Below are positions 35,273 to 46,246 of a stretch of DNA of 64,000 bases, in pieces (within the stretch, counting starts at the first letter, position 1; each line of letters begins with the position of its first letter). The position numbers and the translations under genes are program-made. The stretch covers positions 1,552,001 to 1,616,000 of the forward strand of contig JAHBXF010000002.1 in NCBI GenBank assembly GCA_019636615.1, written 5' to 3'. The stretch is from Phycisphaeraceae bacterium (GTDB lineage: Bacteria > Planctomycetota > Phycisphaerae > Phycisphaerales > UBA1924). The notes beneath the pieces are model-generated. The model was not told the origin of the DNA and made no database searches. It saw only the letters and a program-made list of their open reading frames with translations.

Positions 35273-38200
35273 ATGACTTCTCCGTTCCTCAAGGCCCTTT
35301 CCTCACGCATCCTCGTCTTTGACGGCGCGATGGGAACCTCGATCCATCAGCGCGACCTGAGCCTGGAGAAGGACTATCTGGGGCGCGAGAACTGCACGGA
35401 CATCCTGGTCAAGACCAGGCCGGACGTGATCCAGGAGATTCACGAGTCGTTTCTGGCCGTCGGCGCGGACTGCGTGGAGACCGACACCTTCGGCTCGAAC
35501 GAACTGGTGCTGGCCGAGTTTGATCTTGTTTCTGAGACACGGTCGCTGAACAGAACGGCGGCGCAGGTGGCCCGCGCGGCGTGCGAGCGACACACGACGG
35601 GCGACAAGCCCCGTTTCGCGGTGGGCTCGATGGGCCCGGGCACGCGGCTGATCACGCTGGGCAACACCGACTGGGATGCGATGTTCCGCAGTTATCGCGA
35701 GCAGGCGCTGGGACTGATCGAGGGCGGGGTTGATGCGTTTGTGATTGAGACATGCCAGGATCTGCTGCAGGTGAAGTGCGCGATCAACGCGGTGCTGGCC
35801 GCGCTGGATGAGAAGGGCCGCTCGCCGCTGGATATCCCGATCATGGTTTCGGTGACGATCGAGACGACGGGCACGATGCTGCTGGGCACAGAAATCGCGG
35901 CGGCGGCGCACGCGCTGGCGGAGTATCCGATCGCGTCGCTGGGGCTCAACTGCGCGACGGGGCCCACCGAAATGAGCGAGCACATTCACTTTCTGGGCCA
36001 TCATTGGCCGTGCATGGGCGGGTGCGGATCGCACACCCCTTTGAGCGGGGTGGATGTCTCGTCTCGACTTGCGGCCTTGCGCAGGGCGATGGGGGGCGGG
36101 CGCGTGGTCTCGGTGATGCCCAACGCCGGGCTGCCGCTGCTGGTCGAGGGCAGGACCGAGTATCCGCTGGGGGCCGAGCCGTTTGCGCAGGCCGTGCGGC
36201 GGTTCATCGAGGCCGACGGGGTGCGGATCGTGGGCGGGTGCTGCGGCACCACGCCCGAGCACATCCGACGGCTGGCGGATGTCGTGGCCGAGATCGAGCA
36301 TCGGCCGTCGCGTGGGCCGGTGGCTACGTCGGCGCCCGCGCCGGCGGTGACGTCGCTCTATTCGCCCGAGGAATATCGGCAGGACAACTCGATCCTGATT
36401 GTGGGTGAGCGGATGAACGCCTCGGGCAGCCGGGCGTTCAAACGGCTTCTGGAGGCGGAGGACTGGGACGGCATCGTGAGCCTGGCGCGGGAGCAGGTTC
36501 GCCACGAGGGCGCGCACGTGCTGGACTTGAACGTGGACTACGCGGGGCGCGACAACGCCCGCGACATGGCCGAGGTGGTTCGGCGCGTGGTGCGGCAGGT
36601 GAATGTGCCGCTGATGCTCGACTCGACGCAGCCCCGCACGATCGAGGCGGGCCTCAGGCACGCGCCGGGCAAGTGCATCATCAACTCGGCGAACTTTGAG
36701 GACGGCGAAGAGAAGTTCGACCAGGTGTGCATGCTGGCGAAGGGCTACGGCGCGGCGCTGGTGATCGGCTCCATCGACGAGGACAAAGAGGCCTCGATGG
36801 CGAGAACGGCGGACCGCAAACTCTCCATCGCCCGGCGCGCATTCCGGCGGGCGATCGAGAAGCACGGCATGGCCCCCCACGACCTGCTCTTTGATCCGCT
36901 GGTGCTGCCGATATCGACGGGCATGGAGAGCGACCGCCGCTCGGCGCTGGAGACGATCGAGGGCGTGCGGTTGATCTCGCGGGAGTTGCCCGAGTGCCAG
37001 ACCACGGTGGGCCTTTCGAACGTGTCGTTCGGCCTTCGGCCCGCGGCGCGAGTGGTGCTCAACTCTGTCTTTCTGCACGAACTGCGCGAGGCCGGGCTGA
37101 CAAGCGCGATCCTGCACTTCAGCAAGATCCTGCCCCGCAACCGCATCCCCGACGGGCAGTGGAGCGCGGCGCTTGACCTGATCTACGACCGGCGCACGGC
37201 GGGCGGCCCCGACCCGCTGCAGACGTTCATCGCGCTCTTCAAGGACGAAGAGGCGGGCGGCGCCTCGGCCGTGAAGGTGAAGGCGGCTCAGACGCTCGAA
37301 GAGCGGCTGCGCTCGCACATCATCGACGGGGAGAAAGAGGGCATCAGGGCGACGCTCGACGAGGCGATGACGAAGTACACGCCGCTGTCGATCATCAACG
37401 ATCACCTGCTCGACGGCATGAAGACCGTGGGCGAACTCTTCGGCTCGGGGCAGATGCAACTGCCCTTTGTGCTGCAATCGGCCGAGGTCATGAAGATGGC
37501 GGTCACGCACCTCGAGCCGCACATGGAGCGTGTGCAGGGGCAGTCGAAGGGGCGCATCGTGCTCGCCACGGTCAAGGGCGACGTTCACGACATCGGCAAG
37601 AACCTTGTGGACATCATCCTCTCGAACAACGGCTACACCGTCTACAACATCGGCATCAAGCAGACACTGGCGGAGATGGTCAAGGCCTTCAAAGAGCACG
37701 ATGCGCACGCCATCGGCATGTCAGGCCTGCTTGTCAAGAGCGTGAACGTGATGGAAGAGAACCTGCGCGAACTCAACGCCTCGGGGCTTACGCCGCCGGT
37801 GATTCTGGGCGGCGCGGCCCTCACCCGCCACTACTGCGAGGGGCACCTGCGGGGCGTGTACGACGGCGCCTGCTATTACGGGCGAGACGCCTTCGACGGG
37901 TTGCGGCTGATGGACATGCTCATGTCGGGCCGCGCGGCCGAACTCGACGAAGAAATCTCCCAGCGCCAGCAGAAACGGTCGCGGGCCGAGGAGACGATCA
38001 ATCAGAGCCGCGTGGAAAGGCTGGCGCAGGCCAACCGCGAGGGTGTCCGCGTCGAATCCGGCGCGGCAAGGTCCGACATTGAGCCAGTTGAGACCCCGCC
38101 CACGCCACCGTTCCTGGGCTCGCGCGTGGTACATGAGATTCCGCTCGACAGCATTTATCCGTTTATCAACACCACGGCGCTCTTCCGCGGGCAGTGGCAG

Positions 38201-38893
38201 GTGAAGAAGGGGGCGCAGACCGATGCGCAGTACGCCGCGCTGATCGAAGACACCGTGCTGCCCGTCTTTGAAGCGTTGAAGGCCCGCTGCCGCGACGATG
38301 GGATTCTGCGCCCCGCGGCGGTGTACGGCTACTTCCCGTGCAACGCGCAGGGCGAAGACCTGATCGTGTGGGACCCTGACGCGCCGGGCCGCAGGGAACT
38401 GGAGCGGTTCACGTTCCCCAGGCAGGCGGACAAGCGCCGGCTGTGCATCAGCGACTACTTCCTGCCCGTCGAGGCCGGACGGCCGGACGTGCTCGGGCTG
38501 CACTGCGTGACGATGGGCCACGAGGCGAGCCGCGCGGCCAAGGCGCTCTTCGAGGCGAACGACTACACCCGATACCTCTACCTTCACGGGCTGGGGGTGG
38601 AAACCGCCGAGGCCCTGGCCGAGTATTGGCACAAGAGGATGAGGCAGGAACTGGGGATCGCCTCGGAGGACTCACCCAGGATCAGAGACCTCTTCACGCA
38701 GCAGTACCGCGGCAGCCGTTACTCGTTCGGATACCCGGCGTGTCCGAACATGGCCGACCAGGAAAAACTCTTCCGGCTGCTCGACCCGGGCCGGATCGGG
38801 TGCGTGCTGACAGAGAATCATCAGATCGACCCTGAACAGAGCACCAGCGCCATCATCGTTCACCACCCGGCGGCGAAGTATTTCGGCTTGTAA
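35273..38893 (+). CDS. metH: cobalamin-dependent methionine synthase
   Basis: A 1206-residue full-length MetH that transfers the methyl group of methyltetrahydrofolate to homocysteine via B12. Domains in order: homocysteine-binding barrel (1-330) with zinc Cys in GLNCATG and in GGCCGTT (about 321); pterin-binding barrel (about 370-640, IVGERMNASGSRAFK and VLDLNVDYAG); cobalamin-binding module (about 660-900) with the lower-ligand motif DVHDIGKN (His near 771); and C-terminal AdoMet-dependent reactivation domain (about 910-1206, ending HHPAAKYFGL). All catalytic motifs are present, so it looks functional. It starts at ATG 35273 and stands alone between a divergent lipoprotein gene and a peptidase gene. 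Confidence 0.97.
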   Translation: MTSPFLKALSSRILVFDGAMGTSIHQRDLSLEKDYLGRENCTDILVKTRPDVIQEIHESFLAVGADCVETDTFGSNELVLAEFDLVSETRSLNRTAAQVARAACERHTTGDKPRFAVGSMGPGTRLITLGNTDWDAMFRSYREQALGLIEGGVDAFVIETCQDLLQVKCAINAVLAALDEKGRSPLDIPIMVSVTIETTGTMLLGTEIAAAAHALAEYPIASLGLNCATGPTEMSEHIHFLGHHWPCMGGCGSHTPLSGVDVSSRLAALRRAMGGGRVVSVMPNAGLPLLVEGRTEYPLGAEPFAQAVRRFIEADGVRIVGGCCGTTPEHIRRLADVVAEIEHRPSRGPVATSAPAPAVTSLYSPEEYRQDNSILIVGERMNASGSRAFKRLLEAEDWDGIVSLAREQVRHEGAHVLDLNVDYAGRDNARDMAEVVRRVVRQVNVPLMLDSTQPRTIEAGLRHAPGKCIINSANFEDGEEKFDQVCMLAKGYGAALVIGSIDEDKEASMARTADRKLSIARRAFRRAIEKHGMAPHDLLFDPLVLPISTGMESDRRSALETIEGVRLISRELPECQTTVGLSNVSFGLRPAARVVLNSVFLHELREAGLTSAILHFSKILPRNRIPDGQWSAALDLIYDRRTAGGPDPLQTFIALFKDEEAGGASAVKVKAAQTLEERLRSHIIDGEKEGIRATLDEAMTKYTPLSIINDHLLDGMKTVGELFGSGQMQLPFVLQSAEVMKMAVTHLEPHMERVQGQSKGRIVLATVKGDVHDIGKNLVDIILSNNGYTVYNIGIKQTLAEMVKAFKEHDAHAIGMSGLLVKSVNVMEENLRELNASGLTPPVILGGAALTRHYCEGHLRGVYDGACYYGRDAFDGLRLMDMLMSGRAAELDEEISQRQQKRSRAEETINQSRVERLAQANREGVRVESGAARSDIEPVETPPTPPFLGSRVVHEIPLDSIYPFINTTALFRGQWQVKKGAQTDAQYAALIEDTVLPVFEALKARCRDDGILRPAAVYGYFPCNAQGEDLIVWDPDAPGRRELERFTFPRQADKRRLCISDYFLPVEAGRPDVLGLHCVTMGHEASRAAKALFEANDYTRYLYLHGLGVETAEALAEYWHKRMRQELGIASEDSPRIRDLFTQQYRGSRYSFGYPACPNMADQEKLFRLLDPGRIGCVLTENHQIDPEQSTSAIIVHHPAAKYFGL

Positions 38894-38987
38894 GCGTGCG
38901 GGATGGGGGGTCGCAGGAGCCAACGGCGGCGGGCGTACCCTGCGTTTCTTCCGCGGGGACTTCCCCCCGCTACTTGGAGCCTGCACC

Positions 38988-40070
38988 TTGGAAAATATCG
39001 CCCTTCTCAAGCGTTTGTGCGAAACCCCCGGCATTCCCGGTCGTGAAGAGCGCGTGCGTGCGCTGATCGAAAAAGAGGTCAAGGGCCTCTTCGACAGCAT
39101 CGAAACCGATGCGCTGGGCTCGCTGATCTGCCGGCGCTCGCCCCGTCTCTCGGCGAAGGCCAGGGGCAAGGGGGGCAAGCAGGCGTCGCGGCCCACACGC
39201 GTGATGCTGCTGTGCCACATGGACGAGATCGGGTTCTATGTGTCGTCCATCGACAAGAACGGCTTTCTGTGGCTGAACCCCGCGGGCGGGTTTGACACCC
39301 GCAATCTCTTTTCGCGGCGCGTCACGGTCGTGACCGAAACGGGCGACCTGCCCGGCGTGATGAACCCCGGCGGCCGGCCCATCCACATCTCGAGCCCCAA
39401 AGACCGCGAGAAGGTGCCCGAGGTCAAGGAGTTCTTTGTTGATATCGGCTTGCCCGCCGATCAGGTGCGCAAAAAGATCCGCATCGGCGACTATGTGGTG
39501 ATGAACGAGCCGTGCATCGAGGTGGGCAACAAGGTTGTGAGCAAGGCGCTTGACAACCGCGTGGCGTGCTGGCTGGGCATCGAGAGCGTGCGCAAACTGG
39601 ACGCCACCAAATCTGCCCACGCCTGCGAAGTTGTCGTGGCCTTTACCACGCAGGAAGAAGTCGGCCTGCGCGGGGCACGCACGGCCTCGCACGCTGTGCA
39701 GCCGGACATCGGCCTGGGCATCGACGTCACGCTCTCGTGCGACACCCCCGGCGTGCCCGAGGAAGAAGCCGTGACCAGGCAGGGGCAGGGCTTCGGGCTG
39801 CACCTGAAGGATTCTTCATTCATCGCCGATCACCGGCTGGTGTCTGAGGTCGAAGCCGTGGCGAAGAAGAACCGCATTCCGTATCAGCGCACCATCCTGG
39901 CCGCGGGCGGGCAAGACGGCGCGGCGGCGCAGCAGGCCGCGGCCGGCGCGCGGGCCGTTGGCATCGTGGTGGGCACGAGGTACATCCACACCGTGACAGA
40001 GATGATCGACAAGAAGGACTTGTTCGCGGCGCGCGACGTGCTCGCGGCGTACATCTCCGGCGTTGAGTAA
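38988..40070 (+). CDS. M42-family metallopeptidase
   Basis: A 360-residue M42 aminopeptidase/endoglucanase-like hydrolase. The zinc and catalytic motifs are visible: LLCHMDEIGF (first zinc His and catalytic Asp), ALDNRVACWLG, TTQEEVGLRGA (catalytic EE) and GIDVTLSCDTPG, with a C-terminal HTVTEMIDKKD supplying the last ligand. These enzymes form large cytosolic tetrahedral complexes that trim peptides. A TTG start at 38988 is used because no better start exists upstream. Residues about 53-66 hold a basic insertion (SAKARGKGGKQASR) unlike the compact family core. It is 15 bp before the peptide transporter permease, suggesting a peptide-utilisation operon. Confidence 0.9.
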   Translation: MENIALLKRLCETPGIPGREERVRALIEKEVKGLFDSIETDALGSLICRRSPRLSAKARGKGGKQASRPTRVMLLCHMDEIGFYVSSIDKNGFLWLNPAGGFDTRNLFSRRVTVVTETGDLPGVMNPGGRPIHISSPKDREKVPEVKEFFVDIGLPADQVRKKIRIGDYVVMNEPCIEVGNKVVSKALDNRVACWLGIESVRKLDATKSAHACEVVVAFTTQEEVGLRGARTASHAVQPDIGLGIDVTLSCDTPGVPEEEAVTRQGQGFGLHLKDSSFIADHRLVSEVEAVAKKNRIPYQRTILAAGGQDGAAAQQAAAGARAVGIVVGTRYIHTVTEMIDKKDLFAARDVLAAYISGVE

Positions 40071-40085
40071 TACAGGAACCATGCG

Positions 40086-41227
40086 TTGACAGCGCACGCG
40101 GAGCAATCGCGGCGAGCGGTGCGACGCGCAGGACGCACGCCCCTGACGGCCATCGTCGGGGGCGTCTTCCTGCTGGCGGTGATGGCCGCGTGTCTGCTGA
40201 CGTTGCCGTGGACGCTGGGTGCTTCGGGTGGCCACGCCGCCGGCGGCGGGCCGAGCCTGCCGAGGTATAACGACGGACGCACGCTCGCGGCGCGCCTGCC
40301 GCCTTGGTGGGTGCGGCCCAACCCCGACCAGGCCCGACGGCTCGAACAACTCGGCGCCGAAGCCTCGGCAGAAGGGAAGGGCGCGCCGGGGCCGGCGTTC
40401 TGGCTCGGCTCTGACAACCTGGGCCGCAGCCTGCTCGTGCGGTGCCTGGCGGGCGGGGGCATCTCGCTGGTTGTCGGCGTGCTCGCCGCGGCCATCTCGG
40501 TCACGGTGGGCACGCTCTACGGCGCGGTGTCGGGGTATGTGGGCGGGCGTGTCGATGCGGTGATGATGCGGGTTGTGGACGTGCTGTACGGGCTGCCGTA
40601 CATCCTGCTCGTGGTGCTGCTCGCGGTCGCGACCGATGCCCTGATCGGCGAGTATGTGTCGCGTGAGTCGCAGCGTGCGGCGTGGGTGAGTGAGCGGGCC
40701 TCGGCGGGCGACGCGGACACGGCGGCCCTGGCGCGCCAGGCGCTGGCGGTGTTTCCGCCTCGCACGCTCAGCGCGGGCGCCCGCAGCGCGATCGACGTGG
40801 GAGCGCTGCTGCTGGCCATCAGCGGCGTGAGTTGGCTCTCGACGGCGAGGGTGATCAGGTCTCAGGTGCTGAGCCTCCGGCGGCGGCCGTTTGTTGAAGC
40901 GGCGACCGCCGCGGGCTCTCGGGGGCCGGGGATTTTCACGAGGCACATTCTGCCGAACCTGTGGGGCACCGTGATGGTGTACGCCACGCTGACGGTGCCG
41001 CAGGCGATTCTGCAAGAGTCGTTCCTGAGTTTTCTGGGCATCGGCGTGAAGCCCCCGCTGCCGAGTTGGGGCAACCTTGCGGCGGAGGGGCTTTCAGAAC
41101 TCAACCCCTACCAGTCGAACTGGTGGCTGCTGGCGTTCCCGTCGCTGCTGCTGGCGGGCACGCTTATCTCTCTGACGTTTGTCGGCGAGGCGGTGCGCGC
41201 CCGGCTGCTTGACAACGGGGAGCGGCG

Positions 41228-41231
<4 letters not shown>
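40086..41231 (+). CDS. peptide/oligopeptide ABC transporter permease (DppC/OppC-like)
   Basis: A 381-residue permease with an N-terminal membrane anchor (about 21-45) and the characteristic DppC-type segments (SDNLGRSLLVRCLAGG, GRVDAVMMRVVDVLYGLPYI, PQAILQESFLSFLGIGVKPP). The EAA loop is represented by FVEAATAAGSRGPGI. Between the third and fourth core spans there is an insertion of roughly 60 residues (about 178-240, ERASAGDADTAALARQA) that is unusual. TTG at 40086 is the probable start. It overlaps the ATPase gene (ATGA). No DppB or substrate-binding partner is in the window. Confidence 0.85.
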
Positions 41232-42256
<1,025 letters not shown>

Positions 42257-42338
42257 TATGAATGCCCGCGCGCCGGGGCGGCGTCGGTGCAGCCTCGGGC
42301 GGGCGAGGGCGGCAGAGGGCGGCAGAGCAAGGATCGCC

Positions 42339-43514
42339 ATGCGTGTGCTGATACTCACCGATGAAGTCTTCGCATCGTGCGAACGCCCGATGCTGACAAG
42401 GCTGGACATCGGCTTTGCCGACGAGGGTGTGCGTGTGATCCACGCGGTGCCTGCGCCGCTGCTCGAGAGCACGCCGGGCGGCTCGCCCGTGCTGGCGGGC
42501 GTGTTCTCGCAGTTGATTTCATACTCGCCCAACACGCTGGCGTTCACGCGCGGGCTCACGGTGCGGCGGATGGTGCGCGCGATCGAAGAACTCATCGGGC
42601 CCGATGAGCGCATCGGGGTGGTGCACGTGTACGGGGGCGCGGCCTGGTCGCTGGGGTGCGACCTCGCCGGGGCTCTGGGAGCCTCGCTCGTGCTCGAGGT
42701 GTGGCGGCCGGCGCTGCGCGAGCGGGCGATGGCGGTGCACGCGCAGTTGAAAGAGCCCCCGCTGCTGCTGGCGCCCGATCCGGCGATTGCCAAGGCGCTC
42801 GACAGGCTGGACATCACGTCGGACATCCGCGGCGAGCGGGCGCGCGGCGACGGGCTGCCGCCGGTGCGCTGTGTGCCGTGGGGTGTGGTGTCGCCGCCAG
42901 ACCCGCCCGCGGTTTCGTTCGAGAATCATCAGATTTCTGCGGTGATGGTCGGGCACGGGGCCGACCCGGCGAACTGGGCCGCGGCGCTGCGCGGGTTGGC
43001 GATGCTCGCGTATGAAGGACGCGAGGTGCTGATCTTTGCCGACGCCCGCGCGGCATCGCGCGTCGGGCTGTGGCGCGAGGCCCGAAGGCTCGACCTGCTC
43101 TCGCGGCTTTCGATGATCGAAGAACTCGAGAGCCGGCGAGACCTCACGCTGCGCGGCGACATGCTCTTTCTGCCCGAGGCACGCGGCGAGCAGCGCAGCA
43201 TCACGCTCGACGCCATGAGCACGGGCATGCTCGTGGTCGCGGCGAACGACCCCGCCAACTCGCTGCTGCAGGAGGGACGCACGGCGACGCTCGTGAACGG
43301 GACCGACCCCGGGGCCTGGCTGGCGGCGTGCCGTCGATTCATCGAGGAACCCGCCTTTGCCGCGGCGCAGGGGCGGTCGGCGCACCAGTTCGTGCGGCAA
43401 GAACGGCGTGCGAGCGACCACGTTCGCGGGGTCATTCAGGCGTATGAGTGGCTGGGCTCGAATCAGTCCATCCCCTTTTCGCACAAGAGCCGCGGCGCGC
43501 AGCCCAAGACATAA
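42339..43514 (+). CDS. glycosyltransferase-like protein
   Basis: A 391-residue protein with a two-Rossmann-domain, GT-B-like layout: N-terminal MRVLILTDEVFASCERPML, a central linker (PVRCVPWGVVSPPDPP) and a C-terminal domain with DMLFLPEARGEQRSITLDAM and LVVAANDPANSLLQEGRTAT, where GT4 enzymes carry the nucleotide-sugar EX7E region; the second Glu is not evident. It may transfer sugars to envelope or capsule components, or be an inactive relative. ATG 42339 follows AAGGA. Confidence 0.6.
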   Translation: MRVLILTDEVFASCERPMLTRLDIGFADEGVRVIHAVPAPLLESTPGGSPVLAGVFSQLISYSPNTLAFTRGLTVRRMVRAIEELIGPDERIGVVHVYGGAAWSLGCDLAGALGASLVLEVWRPALRERAMAVHAQLKEPPLLLAPDPAIAKALDRLDITSDIRGERARGDGLPPVRCVPWGVVSPPDPPAVSFENHQISAVMVGHGADPANWAAALRGLAMLAYEGREVLIFADARAASRVGLWREARRLDLLSRLSMIEELESRRDLTLRGDMLFLPEARGEQRSITLDAMSTGMLVVAANDPANSLLQEGRTATLVNGTDPGAWLAACRRFIEEPAFAAAQGRSAHQFVRQERRASDHVRGVIQAYEWLGSNQSIPFSHKSRGAQPKT

Positions 43515-43734
43515 GGCCGCGTTCGGCACTCGCCGGGCCCCGTGGCTGAGCGTGGGGAGTCCGATAGGTGTGTGCGTGCGGCAGAACCGGCGGCATTCGC
43601 GGGGAATTACCTTGAATTCCTGAAGTCATGGGGCATGCTGAGAGTGTCGGGACGGCCTCGCGCGCACGCCGCGCGGCGTCGGTTCCCCGGCGTGGATCGA
43701 CCGTGAGAGACACTGAAAACTGGAGAGATGACCC

Positions 43735-44508
43735 ATGCGCACGCAACTCTGCATCGCTTTGGCCGCGGCCTGTGCCGCGACGATCGCCACCGCCTCACAG
43801 CCTTCGCCCAAGAAAGAACGGCGCGTGGCCCAGTTCGCCGCGGGGCACGGGGCGCAGATGCGTGGCCCGGTGATCGATTCTTCGTGGGTGCGCATGCCCT
43901 GGGGCGATGACGAGAACGGCAGGCTGTGGGTGGGGCGGCCCATCATCGGCGGGGTGACCGGCTCGGTGCGCGAGAACGCAGAAGACGGCGCGGCCTCGTA
44001 CGGGGCGTACGGCATGGGGCGAGAGACGATCGTGGTTCGTGTGCCGGGCATGTTCGCCTTTGAGCAGGCGCGTTACGGCGAGATCCGACCGTGGGAGCCG
44101 GTGCGCACAGACAACGCCAGCCCGTACAGCAACGCCTTCACGCGGGTGCACAGCAAGATGGCCCGCCGGCTCGAAGAAGCGCGTCAGGACTGGCTGAAAG
44201 AGAACAACTTCGTGGGTGGCGTGCGGACGTTTGTCAATGATGCCGCGCTGCTCGCGCCCGCGACGCACGCCTCAGGCGCGAGGCCCGAGCCGCGGGGCGT
44301 GATCGAACTGGCGCCCGACACGCCGCGGTTCAAATCGCGGATGCGGGTGCAGGCACCGGTGCCCCACCGAAGGGCGCAGGCAGATCGCGCGACGAGCGTG
44401 GTGCGTGTGCTGCCGCGCGATTCGGCACCGGCCGTGCAGGCCGCCCCGGCCCCAGCGCAGGATGAGAAGCCCGCAAAAACCACTGCGCACGCGGACAGGC
44501 AGCCCTAA
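43735..44508 (+). CDS. exported protein of unknown function
   Basis: A 257-residue protein with a clear Sec signal peptide (MRTQLCIALAAACAATIATA, cleavage probably before SQ). The mature part has a moderately conserved-looking core (RPIIGGVTGSVRENAEDGAA, FAFEQARYGEIRPW) and a Pro/Ala-rich C-terminal tail that is probably disordered. GGAGAG precedes the ATG. No family recognised. Confidence 0.75.
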   Translation: MRTQLCIALAAACAATIATASQPSPKKERRVAQFAAGHGAQMRGPVIDSSWVRMPWGDDENGRLWVGRPIIGGVTGSVRENAEDGAASYGAYGMGRETIVVRVPGMFAFEQARYGEIRPWEPVRTDNASPYSNAFTRVHSKMARRLEEARQDWLKENNFVGGVRTFVNDAALLAPATHASGARPEPRGVIELAPDTPRFKSRMRVQAPVPHRRAQADRATSVVRVLPRDSAPAVQAAPAPAQDEKPAKTTAHADRQP

Positions 44509-44526
44509 CCCGCGCACGCGCGGCCT

Positions 44527-45249
44527 TCACGGCGTCTGGTTCAGGGGTCTGAGCAGGATGTTTCTGAACCAGAGCGGGCCGCCATGGGCCTGGAGTTCGA
44601 TCGTGCCCCTGGCCGGCAGCGGCTCGCCTCGCGCCCAGTAGTTTTCGAGCGGGAGGTCGTCAACGACGGGTTTTCCGTTGAGCCAGACGCTCACCCGTTC
44701 GCCGATCATGCGGATGTGGAAGGTGTTCCACGTTCCTACCGGGCGGTCCGCGACCACGAGAGGCCCGGAGGGTGTCTTCTGGTTGTTGTAGAGGCCGCCG
44801 GAACCGATGGGGTTGTCCCAGATCTGCACCTGGGGTGTGCCGCGCAGGTAGATGCCGCTGTCGCCGCCCGCGGGGATCTTCCAGTCGATGAAGAGTTCGA
44901 AGTCGGCGTATTCGGCAACGGTGCAGAGGTTGTCGCCTTTGCCGTCGAAATAGATCTCGCCGTTCTCCACGCGCCAGTGGGCGTGCATCTTTGCATCCGC
45001 CGCCCGCTGGGCCTTCGCACGTTCCGCGGGGGTCATCGCGGCTTTGCGGACAGGGTCGGCCGCCAGCCCTTGCCAGCCATCAAGGTTTTCACCGTTGAAG
45101 AGCGCGATGAACGTGTCGTGCGCCTCGGCCGCGACGGGCGATTGTCTGCCCGCGCAGCCCGACGACACGAGCGTGACGCCCAGCGCGGCGGCGGCGATGC
45201 ACGCCGAGAGGACGCGGGCCGGTGAGACGGGCTGTGCGGGTGCGGACAT
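44527..45249 (-). CDS. DUF1080 (3-keto-disaccharide hydrolase) lipoprotein
   Basis: A 240-residue secreted lipoprotein: leader with lipobox-like VSSGCAG, then a DUF1080 concanavalin-like fold (IALFNGENLDGWQGL, VENGEIYFDGKGDNLCTVAE, DFELFIDWKIPAGGDSGIYL, GTIELQAHGGPLWFRNI). The family, greatly expanded in Planctomycetota, includes 3-keto-glucoside and other glycoside-cleaving enzymes. The ATG at 45249 is preferred to the longer open frame beginning at 45372 because the signal peptide starts there. Divergent from cutC. Confidence 0.88.
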   Translation of the reverse strand: MSAPAQPVSPARVLSACIAAAALGVTLVSSGCAGRQSPVAAEAHDTFIALFNGENLDGWQGLAADPVRKAAMTPAERAKAQRAADAKMHAHWRVENGEIYFDGKGDNLCTVAEYADFELFIDWKIPAGGDSGIYLRGTPQVQIWDNPIGSGGLYNNQKTPSGPLVVADRPVGTWNTFHIRMIGERVSVWLNGKPVVDDLPLENYWARGEPLPARGTIELQAHGGPLWFRNILLRPLNQTP

Positions 45250-45354
45250 GGCCGATGGTATCTGGCGGGGCGTGGGGGGCGTTGCCTCTGGTGTGCGGCG
45301 CCGGCTTGCGTATTCTGGCGCGGGGTGTGGCGCACTCCCAGGAGAGACAACGCG

Positions 45355-46119
45355 GTGAACCAGACTCAACACGAGACCTGCAAGGAAGTTCGTTCACGGG
45401 TTCTGATCGAGATTGCCCTCGACCACGCGGGCGACGCGGCCCTGGCGGTGAGGCACGGGGCGGACCGCATCGAACTGGTGGCCGAGTTGGAGACCGAAGG
45501 CCTGACGCCGCCGGCGGAACTCGTCCGAGCCGTTCGAGCCGCGGTTGGCCACGCGGTGCCGATTGTGGCGATGGCACGCCCGCGGGCAGGTGACTTTCTG
45601 TATGACGATGGCGAGTTCACCAACCTGTGTACAGAGGCGCGGGCGCTCGCTTCTTTGCCGGTTGACGCGGTGGTGTCGGGCGTGCTCACGCCCACTTCGC
45701 ACGTTGATCGACGTCGGCTGCGCACGCTGGTGGATGCGTGCGGCGGGGTTCCGGTGGTGTTGCACCGCGCCTTTGACTTTGCGCCCGACCCTGCCGAGGC
45801 GCTCGAAGACGCCATTCTGGCCGGGTGTGTGCGCGTTCTCACGACCGGGGCCCAGGGGTGGAGCGCGGGGGAACACCCTTTGGAAGCGCGGATCGAACGG
45901 GTGCGCGCCCTTGTCGAGCAGGCGGCGGGGCGCATCGAGATTTTGCCTTGCGGGGGCATTCGGGCCGGTCAGGTGCGTGCGTGGTGCCTGGGCACAGGGG
46001 CCGGGCAAGTACACACGTCGTGCCGCGAGCGGCGTGCGTTGCCGTGCGGCGGCGGGTCTGGGCTGGATGCGGCCGCGCTGGGGCAGATGAGGGCGGCCGT
46101 GGATGCGCTGGTTGATTGA
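45355..46119 (+). CDS. cutC: CutC copper homeostasis protein
   Basis: A 254-residue TIM-barrel protein matching CutC: VLIEIALDHAGDAALAVRHG, ADRIELVAELETEGLTP, PIVAMARPRAGDF, VPVVLHRAFDF, CVRVLTTGAQ and EILPCGGIRA. The family is linked to copper tolerance, although its biochemical role is unsettled. GTG 45355 follows GGAGAG at 7-8 nt and is chosen over the longer frame. Confidence 0.92.
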   Translation: MNQTQHETCKEVRSRVLIEIALDHAGDAALAVRHGADRIELVAELETEGLTPPAELVRAVRAAVGHAVPIVAMARPRAGDFLYDDGEFTNLCTEARALASLPVDAVVSGVLTPTSHVDRRRLRTLVDACGGVPVVLHRAFDFAPDPAEALEDAILAGCVRVLTTGAQGWSAGEHPLEARIERVRALVEQAAGRIEILPCGGIRAGQVRAWCLGTGAGQVHTSCRERRALPCGGGSGLDAAALGQMRAAVDALVD

Positions 46120-46246
46120 GATCGGGGCTGGCCGGCGGCCTTCGCGTGGGGCCGCAAGGCTGACTACGGTGCGCTCAGCGGTGATCGCCCACACACACGG
46201 GGCGATGGCACGCGCAGACCGCACGCACCTCTTTGGAAGGCACACC

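Noticed and set aside
35303-37708. 801-residue minus-strand frame opposite metH
   Set aside because: It is a shadow of the highly conserved metH reading frame and has no recognisable domain.
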